Positions 27,301 to 35,061 are shown, numbered from the stretch's first letter. The stretch is 64,000 nt of DNA from Xanthomonas indica (GCF_040529045.1 NZ_CP131914.1:1410501-1474500), one strand, 5' to 3'. The notes: generated from the sequence alone by a model not told the origin. Numbers and translations are program-made.

Positions 27301-28396
27301 CCAGCTGTATCAGTCGCTGAGCAACATGGCGACGTTCCTGGGCGGCGGCGCCGGGCTCGGCGCGCAAGGGGTGTTCGTGGCGCCGACCTACGTGATCCAG
27401 GGCGCTAGCTACAACAACGTCGGCGCGGCGCTGGCGGCGCTGGACGGCAAGGTCAGCGAACTGGATGCGCGCAGCGGCGGCAGCGCCACCGCGGCACGCA
27501 GCGCGCGCATGGTCGGCACCAGTGCGGTGGCGGCGCAGGCTACCGAAGCGGCGCCGGCGGCGTCGGCCGCGACCGCTGCAACCGCGGCGGCAGCGACGCC
27601 GGTGTCCGGCAGCATCGACACCGCGCAGGTCGGCGAAAGCACGGCGGTGGCCTCCAGCGCCACCGCAGTCGGCACCGCCGCACGCGCCAACGACGTCACC
27701 GGCACCGCGATCGGCGGCAGCGCCTATGCGCACGGCCCCAACGACACCGCGATCGGCAGCAACGCCAAGGTCAACGCCGACGGCAGCACCGCGGTGGGCG
27801 CCAACAGCCACATCGCGGCGGTGGCGACCAACGCGGTGGCGATGGGCGAGGGCGCCAGCGTCAGCGCGGCCTCGGGCACCGCCCTCGGCCAGGGCGCCAG
27901 CGCCACGGCGCAGGGCGCGGTCGCACTGGGGCAGGGTTCGGTGGCCGATCGCGCGCAGACGGTCTCGATCGGCAGCGCCGGCAACGAGCGCCAGCTTGCC
28001 AACGTTGCCGCCGGCACCCAGGCCACCGATGCGGTCAACAAGAGCCAGCTCGACAACGGTGTGGCCACGGCCAAGTCGTACACCGATGCGCGCTTCGGCA
28101 CGATGGCCGACAGCTTCGAGGTGCTGCGCGGCGACGTCGATGCGCGGTTGCGCGACCAGGACCGTCGCATCGACCGCCAGGGCGCGATGAGTGCGGCCAT
28201 GCTCAACATGGCCACCAGCGCCGCCGGCATCCGCACCCAGAACCGGGTCGGCGCCGGCATCGGCTTCCAGAACGGCAAATCGGCGCTGTCGGTGGGCTAC
28301 CAGCGCGCCTTCAGCGACCGCGCCACGGTGACCATCGGTGGTGCCTTCAGCAGCGACGACAGCTCCATCGGCATCGGTGCCGGTTTCGGCTGGTGA
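21398..28396 (+). CDS. Giant trimeric autotransporter adhesin (YadA/Hia type)
   Basis: Outer-membrane adhesin of 2332 residues that should trimerise and be secreted through its own C-terminal barrel (type Vc). An extended signal peptide region is visible (MNRIYRKVWNNALGMWVVAS, then ALAGAIALALGAGAVALPTS, cleavage near AQA). The body is made of YadA-head repeats (SxAxG/AxAxG patterns such as ATAVGAESNASG). Eight necks occur (ERQITNVAAGTEATDAVN-like) near residues 216, 525, 843, 1163, 1471, 1782, 1947 and 2196; the first six are spaced about 310-320 residues apart. A short coiled coil (FEVLRGDVDARLRDQDRRID) precedes the anchor barrel (about 2262-2332, ending GIGIGAGFGW). The ATG at 21398 has a good GAGGAG site. 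It resembles XadA-type adhesins of plant pathogens. The very long open frame on the opposite strand is a shadow. Confidence 0.95.
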   Translation: MNRIYRKVWNNALGMWVVASELASGDARGAVVRDRRAARAHGLALAGAIALALGAGAVALPTSAQAQALQIGDNASASGDYATAVGAESNASGAQSTATGAASNASGDGSVASGTLSEASGVEASALGYYSTASGDGATALGAESIASGVASAAVGVAADATGAYATAVGGFSSASGFNSTALGNSAVAQGRNSVALGADAVADRDDSVSVGKAGGERQITNVAAGTEATDAVNVAQLDAVRQTADTTAKYFQSSGSDASDAGAYVEGANAVAAGEGANAIGDGASALGSGATTLGGNATAVGSNATAVGASATAVGGALSIVDENGEVLLEGTTTAAEQGASAFGAGAQANGAFSTALGTAARADGTQSTATGFSAAATGLAATATGGFSQAGGDFASAFGYGANASGGDAVAVGFSSLASGVSSTAVGGSVLGLFTTEAQGEGGSAFGAGAWANGDFSTSVGWLSSADGASSAAFGAASWAQADDSTALGYGAKAAASGSVALGQGSVADRADTVSVGSAGKERQIANVAAGTEGTDAVNVTQLDEVKQAAATTGKYFQASGSANSDAGAYVEGDDALAAGEAANAIGNGSTALGAGADALNSGATAVGSGAVAAGQNSAAFGTNAQATGPAAVAVGGVAVDANGEPLITKSGVAVDTGATSAGVGGTALGASADAGGFAASAVGVGAYAGGAQASAFGAVANATGDYATAVGTQSVATGTSSVAVGGPADLIPGLGLFVQTQASGANAAAFGAGAIASGDESTANGSMTEASGLQSTALGYFAYAPGDFASAVGAQAWASGANSTALGYYSTAFAADSVALGANSVARRANTVSVGDAGSERQVVNVAAGTQSTDAVNLAQLDAVRATAEGTSKFFAHGGSGAVGAYADGEGALAAGDAANAYGAGAAAFGSGAAAMGDDAVALGNGSSASGTGGTAIGGRGQAYDQYNQPIVDADGKPVLVGANAGENATALGAGAQATGSVATATGYGAQATGDHSTAGGYKARATGNYSLAQGDNAWASGEDASAVGAYAWATADGASAFGTSAWATGTNASAFGTGAWASGSGATSIGFNSWAPGLSATAVGRGAFGYGNYSVALGFQALGNQVNTIAIGTNTVADAESAISLGAGSEATAANAVALGAGAVADRAYSVSVGSAGQERQITNVAAGTEATDAVNVAQLDAVKQAAATTSKYFQASGSADSDAGALVDGDNALAAGEAANATADGATALGGGANAVAAGATAIGFNAVSSGVDAIALGNASQAAGENSIAIGSNAQASEIGATASGAGAQASGTYSTATGNEAVASDNQATATGFRSAASGTGATALGGYSEATGYLSSALGYGALASGSYGTAVGVSSTASGSGSVAVGEYSVASGEESVAVGGTSFFGLIPAEASGANSAAFGAGAGATADFSSALGSLSYASADSASAFGYGAYASGVNSVALGANSEAARDNTVSVGSAGKERQITSVAAGTEATDAVNVAQLEAVKQSADATGKQFKASGGSDPADDVGSYVEGTYATAAGEASNAYGTGASAFGSGALAGARYATASGYNATATGESSTAIGGSLYYTDANGNVLLDSTTTASAAGATALGAGAQASGTFSSASGAGAIASGLQATADGYKATAGSDYSTAVGAFSTASGTRTSAFGYGAAAAGNYASALGWGSTASGAYAAALGYSARATGEDATALGASAWATAAQTTSVGQFAWATAQGGTAIGQNAFAYGGTNATALGINASASGAGSVALGSGARTSEANVVSVGGGNGVSAPATRRITNVGAAVNATDAVNKAQLDAVATAAGDTSARFQSSGTAVASASGVDSTAAGAGATASGLRSSALGVGAVAAGAGATASGAGSSATGARSTAIGLQTNAIGENGVAMGYNSFVRNSGSNGVALGANAGVSADNAVALGAGSRVYEADTVSLGSGNGRGGPATRRIVNLTAGSVAAGSTEAINGGQLYQSLSNMATFLGGGAGLGAQGVFVAPTYVIQGASYNNVGAALAALDGKVSELDARSGGSATAARSARMVGTSAVAAQATEAAPAASAATAATAAAATPVSGSIDTAQVGESTAVASSATAVGTAARANDVTGTAIGGSAYAHGPNDTAIGSNAKVNADGSTAVGANSHIAAVATNAVAMGEGASVSAASGTALGQGASATAQGAVALGQGSVADRAQTVSIGSAGNERQLANVAAGTQATDAVNKSQLDNGVATAKSYTDARFGTMADSFEVLRGDVDARLRDQDRRIDRQGAMSAAMLNMATSAAGIRTQNRVGAGIGFQNGKSALSVGYQRAFSDRATVTIGGAFSSDDSSIGIGAGFGW

Positions 28397-28402
28397 TCCA
28401 TC

Positions 28403-28430
28403 GCGGACGGCGGCGCGTGCCGCCGTCCGC
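28403..28430. terminator. Perfect hairpin after the adhesin gene
   Basis: The 12-bp stem GCGGACGGCGGC with a GCGT loop begins 7 bp after the stop. There is no U-tract, so it may act as an mRNA-stabilising hairpin or a weak terminator. Confidence 0.5.
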
Positions 28431-28552
28431 CACGCAATGGCCTGAGGGGGCAGACCACAGGACCTTGGCTGGGCCGGCCAACGGATTCGAAAAAGGGAGT
28501 TTTACGGCCGCAACTGTCGCCTGATCCACGAAACTTTGAAGAGGACGTCAAC

Positions 28553-30448
28553 GTGATCGACAAGCAAAACCTTCGTATCAATGCCATCGCCGCCGCCATG
28601 CTGGCGATGTCGCTGGGAGCCTCGAGCGCGATCGCGGCCGGCGCTTCTGCGCCGCTGCCGGTCAAGGAACCGGGCAGGTCCGCGCCGGCCGATGCGGTGA
28701 CCTCCAACCGCATCCTGGTGCGCTACAACGCCGGCACCGCCGCGGCCAGCGACCGCAGCGCCAAGCTGTCGGCGGTGCAGTCGGCGGTGGGCCGCGCCAG
28801 CCTCGGCGGCGGCAACGGCATCTCGCGCGCGGCCGCGGCCAGCGTGCGCGCCGAGTACGTGCGCACCCTGGGCATCGGCGCGGACCTGATCCGCCTGACC
28901 GGCAAGCTGAGCAAGGCCGACCTGGACAAGGTGGTGGCCGAGATCGCCGCCGACCCGGCGGTGAAGTACGCGCAGGTCGACGCCAAGCTGCGGCCGGTCG
29001 AGGTGTTGCGCGCCAAGGCGCAGGTGCAGCCGCAGTTCGTGCCCAACGATCCGCTGTACGCGCAGTACCAGTGGCACTACAGCAACGCCACCGGCGGCAT
29101 CAACGCGCCGGCCGCGTGGGACGTGTCCAAGGGCGACGGCGTGGTGGTGGCGGTGCTCGATACCGGCATCCTGCCGAACCATCCGGACGTGGCGGTGAAC
29201 CTGCTGCAGGGCTACGACTTCATTTCCGACGCGGCGACCTCGCGGCGTCCGACGGACGCCCGCGTGCCGGGCGCGCTGGACTACGGCGACTGGGTCGAGA
29301 ACGACAACGAGTGCTACGCCGGTTCCGTCGCCGACGACAGTTCCTGGCACGGCAGCCACGTCGCCGGCACCGTCGCCGAAGCGACCAACAACGGCATCGG
29401 CATGGCCGGCGTGGCGCCCAACGCCACCGTGCTGCCGGTGCGCGTGCTCGGCAAGTGCGGCGGCTACACCTCCGACATCGCCGACGCCATCATCTGGGCC
29501 TCGGGCGGCACCGTGTCCGGCGTGCCGGCCAACCAGAACCCGGCCGAGATCATCAACATGAGCCTGGGCGGCGGCGGCGCCTGCGACAGCGTCACCCAGG
29601 ACGCGATCAACGGCGCGGTGTCGCGCGGCACCACGGTGGTGGTGGCCGCCGGCAACAACACCGCCAACGCCGCCAACTTCAGCCCGGCCAGCTGCGACAA
29701 CGTGATCGCGGTCGGCGCCACCCGCATCACCGGCGGCATCACCTACTACTCCAACTATGGCGCCAAGGTGGACCTGTCCGGTCCCGGCGGCGGCGGCAGC
29801 GTCGACGGCAACCCGGGCGGCTACATCTGGCAGAACGGCTACAGCGGTGCGACCACGCCGACCTCCGGCAACTACACCTACATGGGCCTGGGTGGCACCT
29901 CGATGGCCTCGCCGCACGTGGCCGCGGTGGCGGCGCTGGTGCAGAGCGCCCTGATCGCTGCGGGCAAGGCACCGTTGACCCCGGCGGCGCTGGAGACCCT
30001 GCTCAAGCAGACCGCGCGTCCGTTCCCGGTGTCGATCCCGTCCAGCACCCCGATCGGCACCGGTATCGTCGATGCCAAGGCCGCGCTGGCCAAGGCGCTG
30101 GAAGAGCCGTGCGATCCGGCCACCGAGCAGTGCGCGCCGACGGCCACCGCACTGACCAACAAGGTGGCAGTGGCCGGCCTGGCCGGCGCCGCCGGCAACG
30201 AGGCGCTGTACAGCTTCGAGGCCAAGGCCGGTGCGGTGCTGAGTTTCCTCACCTACGGCGGCAGCGGCAACGTGTCGTTGTACGTGAGCTTCGGCAAGGA
30301 GCCGAGTGCCGGCAACGCCGACGCCAAGTCGACCCGCCCGGGCAACAACGAGACGGTGCGCTTCACCGCGCCGCAGGCCGGCACGTACTACATCAAGCTG
30401 GTCGGCGAAAGCAGCTACACCGGCGTCAGCCTGGTCGCGCGCCAGTAA
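28553..30448 (+). CDS. Secreted subtilisin-like serine protease (S8) with PPC domain
   Basis: Extracellular endopeptidase precursor of 631 residues. The signal peptide spans about 1-29 (AAAMLAMSLGASSAIAAG). A propeptide follows (about 45-150, SNRILVRYNAG). The S8 catalytic domain has D203 (VVVAVLDTGILPNHPD), H266 (SSWHGSHVAGTVAE) and S450 (GGTSMASPHVAAVAAL), with the oxyanion Asn region VVVAAGNN. The C-terminus has a PPC (pre-peptidase C-terminal) fold, from about residue 545 to the end (FEAKAGAVLSFLTYGGSGNV). The start is GTG, preceded by GAGG at suitable spacing. It lies 156 bp after the adhesin gene and before the T2SS operon, so it is a plausible T2SS substrate and may act on surface proteins; both are inferences. 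Confidence 0.93.
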   Translation: MIDKQNLRINAIAAAMLAMSLGASSAIAAGASAPLPVKEPGRSAPADAVTSNRILVRYNAGTAAASDRSAKLSAVQSAVGRASLGGGNGISRAAAASVRAEYVRTLGIGADLIRLTGKLSKADLDKVVAEIAADPAVKYAQVDAKLRPVEVLRAKAQVQPQFVPNDPLYAQYQWHYSNATGGINAPAAWDVSKGDGVVVAVLDTGILPNHPDVAVNLLQGYDFISDAATSRRPTDARVPGALDYGDWVENDNECYAGSVADDSSWHGSHVAGTVAEATNNGIGMAGVAPNATVLPVRVLGKCGGYTSDIADAIIWASGGTVSGVPANQNPAEIINMSLGGGGACDSVTQDAINGAVSRGTTVVVAAGNNTANAANFSPASCDNVIAVGATRITGGITYYSNYGAKVDLSGPGGGGSVDGNPGGYIWQNGYSGATTPTSGNYTYMGLGGTSMASPHVAAVAALVQSALIAAGKAPLTPAALETLLKQTARPFPVSIPSSTPIGTGIVDAKAALAKALEEPCDPATEQCAPTATALTNKVAVAGLAGAAGNEALYSFEAKAGAVLSFLTYGGSGNVSLYVSFGKEPSAGNADAKSTRPGNNETVRFTAPQAGTYYIKLVGESSYTGVSLVARQ

Positions 30449-30481
30449 GCGCACGCCGCGCAGGGAGGCGCCATGTCGTCC

Positions 30482-30511
30482 CAGGAAACCCGGCTCCGGC
30501 CGGGTTTCCTG
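30482..30511 (+). terminator. Strong hairpin terminator after the S8 protease
   Basis: The 13-bp perfect stem CAGGAAACCCGGC with a TCCG loop lies 34 bp after the protease stop. It separates the protease from the xps operon. Only a short T-run (TTT inside the stem) is present. Confidence 0.65.
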
Positions 30512-30728
30512 CGTCTGGGGACAGCGCCGTGCCGGCCCGCCGTGCGGCTGGCCAAGGCGCGGCGCGACCGGCGAGCATCGCCTGCGCGGATGTCAGGCCG
30601 ATGACCGCCGCCGGCCTGCCGGAGCCGGCATCCCTGCCTCCCGGTAGACAGCGACAGGGGAGCGCGCCGGATTCGGCGTCGGGTCATGCCGAACTGCTAA
30701 AGTCGCACGGTCATCTGGGAGGGATCGC

Positions 30729-32459
30729 GTGAATGCGCTCGTGAAGGACACTGCCGTCGCCGTGGAGACGCCCGAAAGCCGCATCATCGCGGCATTGCTG
30801 GCCAAGGGCCGGCTCAAGGACGGCGACCTGGCGCGCGCGCGGCAGCTGCAGCGCGAGTCCGGCGGCGGCCTGCTGGCGCTGCTGGCGCGCCTGGGCCTGG
30901 TCTCCGAGCGCGACCATGCCGAGCTCAGCGCCGAGGTCCTGGGCCTGCCGCTGCTCGACGCCAAGCAGTTGCCGGCCACCGCGCCGGAGAGCCTGCCCGA
31001 GGCGCAACCGCTGTCGCTGCGCTTCCTCAAGCAATTCCATGTGTGCCCGCTGGGCGAACATGGCGGCGTGCTGGAACTGTGGATGGCCGATCCGCACGAT
31101 GCCTATGCCGCCGACGCGGTGCGCCTGGCCACCGGCCTGCAGGTGCTGCCGCGGGTCGGCCTGCGCTCGGAGATCGACGACCTGATCGAGCGCTGGTTCG
31201 GCCAGGGCCGCAGCGCGATGGGCGCGATCGTGGAAACCGCCGACGGCGACAGCGTCGCCGCCGACGACATCGAGCACCTGCGCGACCTGGCTTCCGAGGC
31301 GCCGGTGATCCGCCTGGTCAACCTGGTGATCCAGCGCGCGGTGGAACTGCGCGCCTCGGACATCCACATCGAGCCGTTCGAGAGCCGGCTGAAGGTGCGC
31401 TACCGCGTCGACGGCGTGCTGATCGACGGCGAGAGCCCGCCGGCCAATTTGACCGCGGCGGTGATCAGCCGCGTCAAGATCATGGCCAAGCTCAACATCG
31501 CCGAGCGCCGCCTGCCGCAGGACGGCCGCATCATGCTGCGGGTGCAGGGCAAGGAACTGGACCTGCGCGTGAGCACCGTGCCCACCGCGCACGGCGAGAG
31601 CGTGGTGATGCGCCTGCTCGACCGCGAGACCGTGGTGTTCGACTTCCACCGGCTCGGCTTCACCGACGCGTTCCTGCCGCAGTTCCGCAAGGTGCTCGAG
31701 CAACCGCACGGCATCCTGCTGGTCACCGGCCCCACCGGCTCGGGCAAGACCACCACGCTGTACACCGCGCTGAGCCAGCTCAACACCGCCGACGTCAAGA
31801 TCATCACCGTCGAGGATCCGGTCGAATACCAGATCGAAGGCATCAACCAGATCCAGGCCAAGCCGCAGATCGGCCTGGATTTCTCGCATGCGCTGCGCAG
31901 CATCGTGCGCCAGGACCCGGACATCATCATGATCGGCGAAATGCGCGACCTGGAGACGGCGCGCATCGCGATCCAGTCCGCGCTGACCGGCCACCTGGTG
32001 CTGTCCACCCTGCACACCAACAACGCCGCCGGCGGCATCACCCGCCTGCTCGACATGGGCGTGGAAGACTACCTGCTGACCTCCACCATCAACGGCATCC
32101 TCGCCCAGCGCCTGGTGCGGCGGCTGGAGCCCACCCATGCCGAGCGCTATGCGGCCTCGCCGGAGGAGATCGAGAAGTTCGAACTGCGCCGGCTGCAGCC
32201 GGAAGGCGAGATCTTCCTGTACCGCCCGCGGCCTTCGGCGATCGCGCCGACCGGCTACGTGGGCCGCACCACCATCATGGAATTCCTGGTGATGAACGAC
32301 GTGCTGCGGCGTGCGGTGATGCGCCACGCCGGCATGGGCGAGATCGAGCAACTGGCGCGCGAGGCCGGCATGCGCACCATGTACGAGGACGGCCTGGCCA
32401 AGGCGCTCAGCGGCCAGACCACGATCGAGGAAGTGCTGCGCGTGACGGAGGAAACCTGA
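30729..32459 (+). CDS. xpsE: Type II secretion ATPase XpsE (GspE)
   Basis: Cytoplasmic ATPase that powers pseudopilus assembly, 576 residues. The N-terminal GspE-N/MshEN domain spans about residues 15-150, and the N2E region contains PVIRLVNLVIQRAVELRASD, HIEPFESRLKVRYRVDGVL and on. Walker A is GPTGSGKTTTLY (about 332-343). The Asp boxes and Walker B lie in RQDPDIIMIGEMRD, and the His box is LSTLHTNNA. The zinc-binding tetracysteine segment found in many GspE proteins is replaced by RRLEPTHAERYAASPEEIEK with no cysteines. The GTG start at 30729 is preceded by GGGAGGGA. It is the first gene of the operon. Confidence 0.95.
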   Translation: MNALVKDTAVAVETPESRIIAALLAKGRLKDGDLARARQLQRESGGGLLALLARLGLVSERDHAELSAEVLGLPLLDAKQLPATAPESLPEAQPLSLRFLKQFHVCPLGEHGGVLELWMADPHDAYAADAVRLATGLQVLPRVGLRSEIDDLIERWFGQGRSAMGAIVETADGDSVAADDIEHLRDLASEAPVIRLVNLVIQRAVELRASDIHIEPFESRLKVRYRVDGVLIDGESPPANLTAAVISRVKIMAKLNIAERRLPQDGRIMLRVQGKELDLRVSTVPTAHGESVVMRLLDRETVVFDFHRLGFTDAFLPQFRKVLEQPHGILLVTGPTGSGKTTTLYTALSQLNTADVKIITVEDPVEYQIEGINQIQAKPQIGLDFSHALRSIVRQDPDIIMIGEMRDLETARIAIQSALTGHLVLSTLHTNNAAGGITRLLDMGVEDYLLTSTINGILAQRLVRRLEPTHAERYAASPEEIEKFELRRLQPEGEIFLYRPRPSAIAPTGYVGRTTIMEFLVMNDVLRRAVMRHAGMGEIEQLAREAGMRTMYEDGLAKALSGQTTIEEVLRVTEET

Positions 32460-32553
32460 TGCGCGCGGCGTGCGCTCCGGTGGTGACGACGTGTCGCTGC
32501 GCCATGCGCCGGCGGTCCGCGCTCGGGAACGCACGGACCGCGCACGACGCGCG

Positions 32554-32587
32554 TTCCCATTCCCGATTCCCCATTCCCCACTCCCAG
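32554..32587. repeat. Single heptamer arm between xpsE and xpsF
   Basis: TTCCCATTCCCGATTCCCCA and following units form an arm like those of the intergenic palindromes, with no evident left partner. It ends 5 bp before the xpsF start codon, inside the T2SS operon. Confidence 0.75.
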
Positions 32588-32592
32588 CCCTG

Positions 32593-33807
32593 ATGCCCCT
32601 GTATCGCTACAAGGCCCTGGACTCGCACGGCGAGATCCTGGAAGGGCAGATGGAAGCCGCCAGCGAGGCGGAAGTGGCGCTGCGCCTGCAGGAGCAGGGG
32701 CACATGCCGATGCAGGCCAGGCTGGCCGCCGAGGGCGGCGGCACCTCGCTGCGCGGGCTGTTCCGGCCCAAGCCGTTCGACGGCGCGGCGCTGGTGCAGT
32801 TCACTCAGCAACTGGCGACCCTGCTCGGCGCCGGTCAGCCGCTGGATCGCGCGCTGTCGATCCTGCTCGAACTGCCCGAGGACGAACGCTCCAAGCGCAC
32901 CGTCGGCGACATCCGTGATGCGGTGCGCGGCGGCGCGCCGCTGTCCACCGCGCTGGAGCGCCAGCACGGGCTGTTCTCGCGCCTGTACATCAACATGGTG
33001 CGCGCCGGTGAGGCCGGTGGCAGCCTGCACGACACCCTGCAACGCCTGGCCGAGTACCTGGAGCGCAGCCGCGAGTTGCGCGGGCGGGTGATCAACGCGC
33101 TGATCTACCCGGCGATCCTGGTCAGCGTGGTCGGCTGCGCGCTGCTGTTCCTGCTCGGCTACGTGGTGCCGCAGTTCGCGCAGATGTACGAGAGCCTGGA
33201 CGTGGCCCTGCCGTGGTTCACCCAGGCGGTGCTGAGCGTGGGCCTGTTCGTGCGCGACTGGTGGATCGTGCTGCTGGTGGTGCCGGGCGTGACCATCCTG
33301 GCGGTGGATCGCAAGCGCCGCGATCCCGCCTTCCGTGCCCGCTTCGACGCCTGGCTGCTGCGCCAGCGCTTCGTCGGCGTGCTGATTTCGCGGCTGGAGA
33401 CCGCGCGCCTGACCCGCACGCTCGGCACCCTGCTGCGCAACGGCGTGCCACTGCTGGCGGCGCTGGGCATCTCCCGCAACGTGCTGTCGAACCTGGCGCT
33501 GACCGCCGACGTCGGCGCCGCCGCCGACGACGTCAAGAACGGCCACGGCCTGTCGGCCTCGCTGTCCAAGGGCAAGCGCTTCCCGCGCCTGGCGCTGCAG
33601 ATGATCCAGGTCGGCGAGGAATCGGGCGCGCTCGACATCATGCTGCTGAAGACCGCCGACACCTTCGAACAGGAGACCGCACAGGCCATCGACCGCCTGC
33701 TGGCGGCGATGGTGCCGGCGATCACCTTGGTCCTGGCCTCGGTGGTCGGCCTGGTGATCATCTCCGTCCTCGTCCCCCTCTACGACCTCACCAATGCGAT
33801 TGGGTGA
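32593..33807 (+). CDS. xpsF: Type II secretion inner-membrane platform protein XpsF (GspF)
   Basis: Polytopic platform protein of 404 residues that works with XpsE. The N-terminus MPLYRYKALDSHGEILEGQM is typical of GspF. Two T2SSF cytoplasmic domains are visible (about residues 70-190, FTQQLATLLGAGQPLDRALS; about 270-390, RLTRTLGTLLRNGVPLLAAL). Membrane helices follow, including ILVSVVGCALLFLLGYVVPQ and a C-terminal VPAITLVLASVVGLVIISVL. The ATG at 32593 was chosen because upstream in-frame codons translate the repeat arm ([11 protein letters not shown]). Confidence 0.95.
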   Translation: MPLYRYKALDSHGEILEGQMEAASEAEVALRLQEQGHMPMQARLAAEGGGTSLRGLFRPKPFDGAALVQFTQQLATLLGAGQPLDRALSILLELPEDERSKRTVGDIRDAVRGGAPLSTALERQHGLFSRLYINMVRAGEAGGSLHDTLQRLAEYLERSRELRGRVINALIYPAILVSVVGCALLFLLGYVVPQFAQMYESLDVALPWFTQAVLSVGLFVRDWWIVLLVVPGVTILAVDRKRRDPAFRARFDAWLLRQRFVGVLISRLETARLTRTLGTLLRNGVPLLAALGISRNVLSNLALTADVGAAADDVKNGHGLSASLSKGKRFPRLALQMIQVGEESGALDIMLLKTADTFEQETAQAIDRLLAAMVPAITLVLASVVGLVIISVLVPLYDLTNAIG

Positions 33808-34623
33808 GGTGCCACGCTTATGCGCCATGGCGCATGTGGCGCCGAACGCCCGGCCAGGGATGGCCGGGCCGGTGGTTCCGGCGCTCGCGATGTCACGCCA
33901 TGGACGGCTGCGCAGTCATCTGGCGCAGCGGACGAATGAATCACAGGAGGCCATGCGCTTGCGAACCGCAGGTTCGTGCATGGCCGAACGCCCGGCCATG
34001 GATAGCCGGGCCGGTCTATCCGGAGCCGGCAATGCGACGCCATGGAGGGCCGCGGCCTCGCCTGACACGCCCGCGAGGTGCGCCATGGCGCATGTGGCGC
34101 CGAACGCCCGGCCAAGGATGGCCGGGCCGGTGGTTCCGGCGCTCGCGATGTCACGCCATGGACGGCTGCGCAGTCATCTGGCGCAGCGGACGAATGAATC
34201 AAAGGAGGCCATGCGCTTGCGAACCGCAGGTTCGTGCATGGCCGAACGCCCGGCCATGGAGGGCCGGGCCGGTCTATCCGGCGCCGGCAATGCGACGCCA
34301 TGGAGGGCCGCGGCCTCGCCTGACACGCCCGCGCGGTGCGCCATGGCGCATGTGGCGCCGAACGCCCGGCCTCGGCCGGGCTTCGGGCGACTGCCGCGGA
34401 CTGTGACGCCACGCCTTCTCGCGCGGGAACCTTCGGCCGCTGCCCCTGTCCCATTGCCAGCGGCGCCGTGCGCGCCGGTCGCGGCCGTGCGTGCGCGCGG
34501 CACGGATCCTCCGGCGGCAGGTGTGACGGCGTGCGTGACGCGCCGCTGTACCGCCGGCCGGCCCCGGCTGCCATCGTCACCGTGTTCGGCTACATAGGTC
34601 TTCCACCGCAAGGATCCGATGCA
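33808..34623. other. Unusual 816-bp gap inside the T2SS operon
   Basis: The gap between xpsF and xpsG holds a tandem 258-bp repeat (33822-34371) and then about 250 bp with no recognised gene. Because 258 is a multiple of three, long open frames appear on both strands. They carry no signal, family motif or convincing start and are not called as genes. A second promoter for xpsG could lie in 34372-34623. Confidence 0.7.
33822..34371. repeat. 258-bp tandem direct repeat, 2.1 copies, in the xpsF-xpsG gap
   Basis: Copy 1 is 33822-34079, copy 2 is 34080-34337, and a 34-bp third start is 34338-34371. The copies are nearly identical, with only scattered single-base differences. Each unit contains two diverged half-units that both carry GCCGAACGCCCGGCC followed by a GGCCGGGC arm, so the transcript can form a row of GC-rich hairpins. 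The third start diverges right after GAACGCCCGGCC. Confidence 0.95.
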
Positions 34624-35061
34624 ATGCGCACTCTCCGCCGCTCCCTCACCCGTTCCCCGTCCGCCGCACGCCAGGCGGGCATGAGCCTGCTGGAAATCAT
34701 CATCGTCATCGTGCTGATCGGCGCGGTGCTGACCCTGGTCGGCAGCCGCGTGCTCGGCGGCGCCGACCGCGGCAAGGCCAACCTGGCCAAGTCGCAGATC
34801 CAGACCCTGGCCGGCAAGGTCGACAACTACCAGCTCGATACCGGCAAGCTGCCGTCCAAGCTCGACGACCTGGTCACCGCGCCGGGCGGCGTCAGCGGCT
34901 GGCTCGGCCCGTACGCCAAGCCTGCCGAACTGAACGACCCCTGGGGCCACCCGATCGAGTACAAGGTGCCCGGCGAAGGCCGTCCGTTCGACCTGATCAG
35001 CCTGGGCAAGGATGGCCAGCCCGGCGGCAGCAGTTACGACGCCGACATCAAGTACGAGTGA
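34624..35061 (+). CDS. xpsG: Major pseudopilin XpsG (GspG)
   Basis: Main subunit of the T2SS pseudopilus, 145 residues. A basic leader is followed by the prepilin peptidase site, cleaved after Gly in RQAG/MSLLEIIIVIVLIG, then the hydrophobic helix and a GspG fold with the calcium-loop segment near DPWGHPIEYKVPGEGRPFDL and the C-terminal SYDADIKYE. The ATG at 34624 gives a 19-residue leader, MRTLRRSLTRSPSAARQAG. It is separated from xpsF by the repeat-rich gap, so its expression may be partly independent. Confidence 0.95.
   Translation: MRTLRRSLTRSPSAARQAGMSLLEIIIVIVLIGAVLTLVGSRVLGGADRGKANLAKSQIQTLAGKVDNYQLDTGKLPSKLDDLVTAPGGVSGWLGPYAKPAELNDPWGHPIEYKVPGEGRPFDLISLGKDGQPGGSSYDADIKYE

Noticed and set aside
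21176-27811. A 2211-codon open frame on the minus strand across the adhesin gene
   Set aside because: It is a by-product of the strict codon periodicity and GC-rich third positions of the head repeats. It has no signal peptide or domain, and its composition simply mirrors the adhesin.
33780-34597. Long open frames on both strands over the xpsF-xpsG gap
   Set aside because: They exist because the 258-bp repeat unit is a multiple of three; no start site, motif or codon pattern supports a gene.
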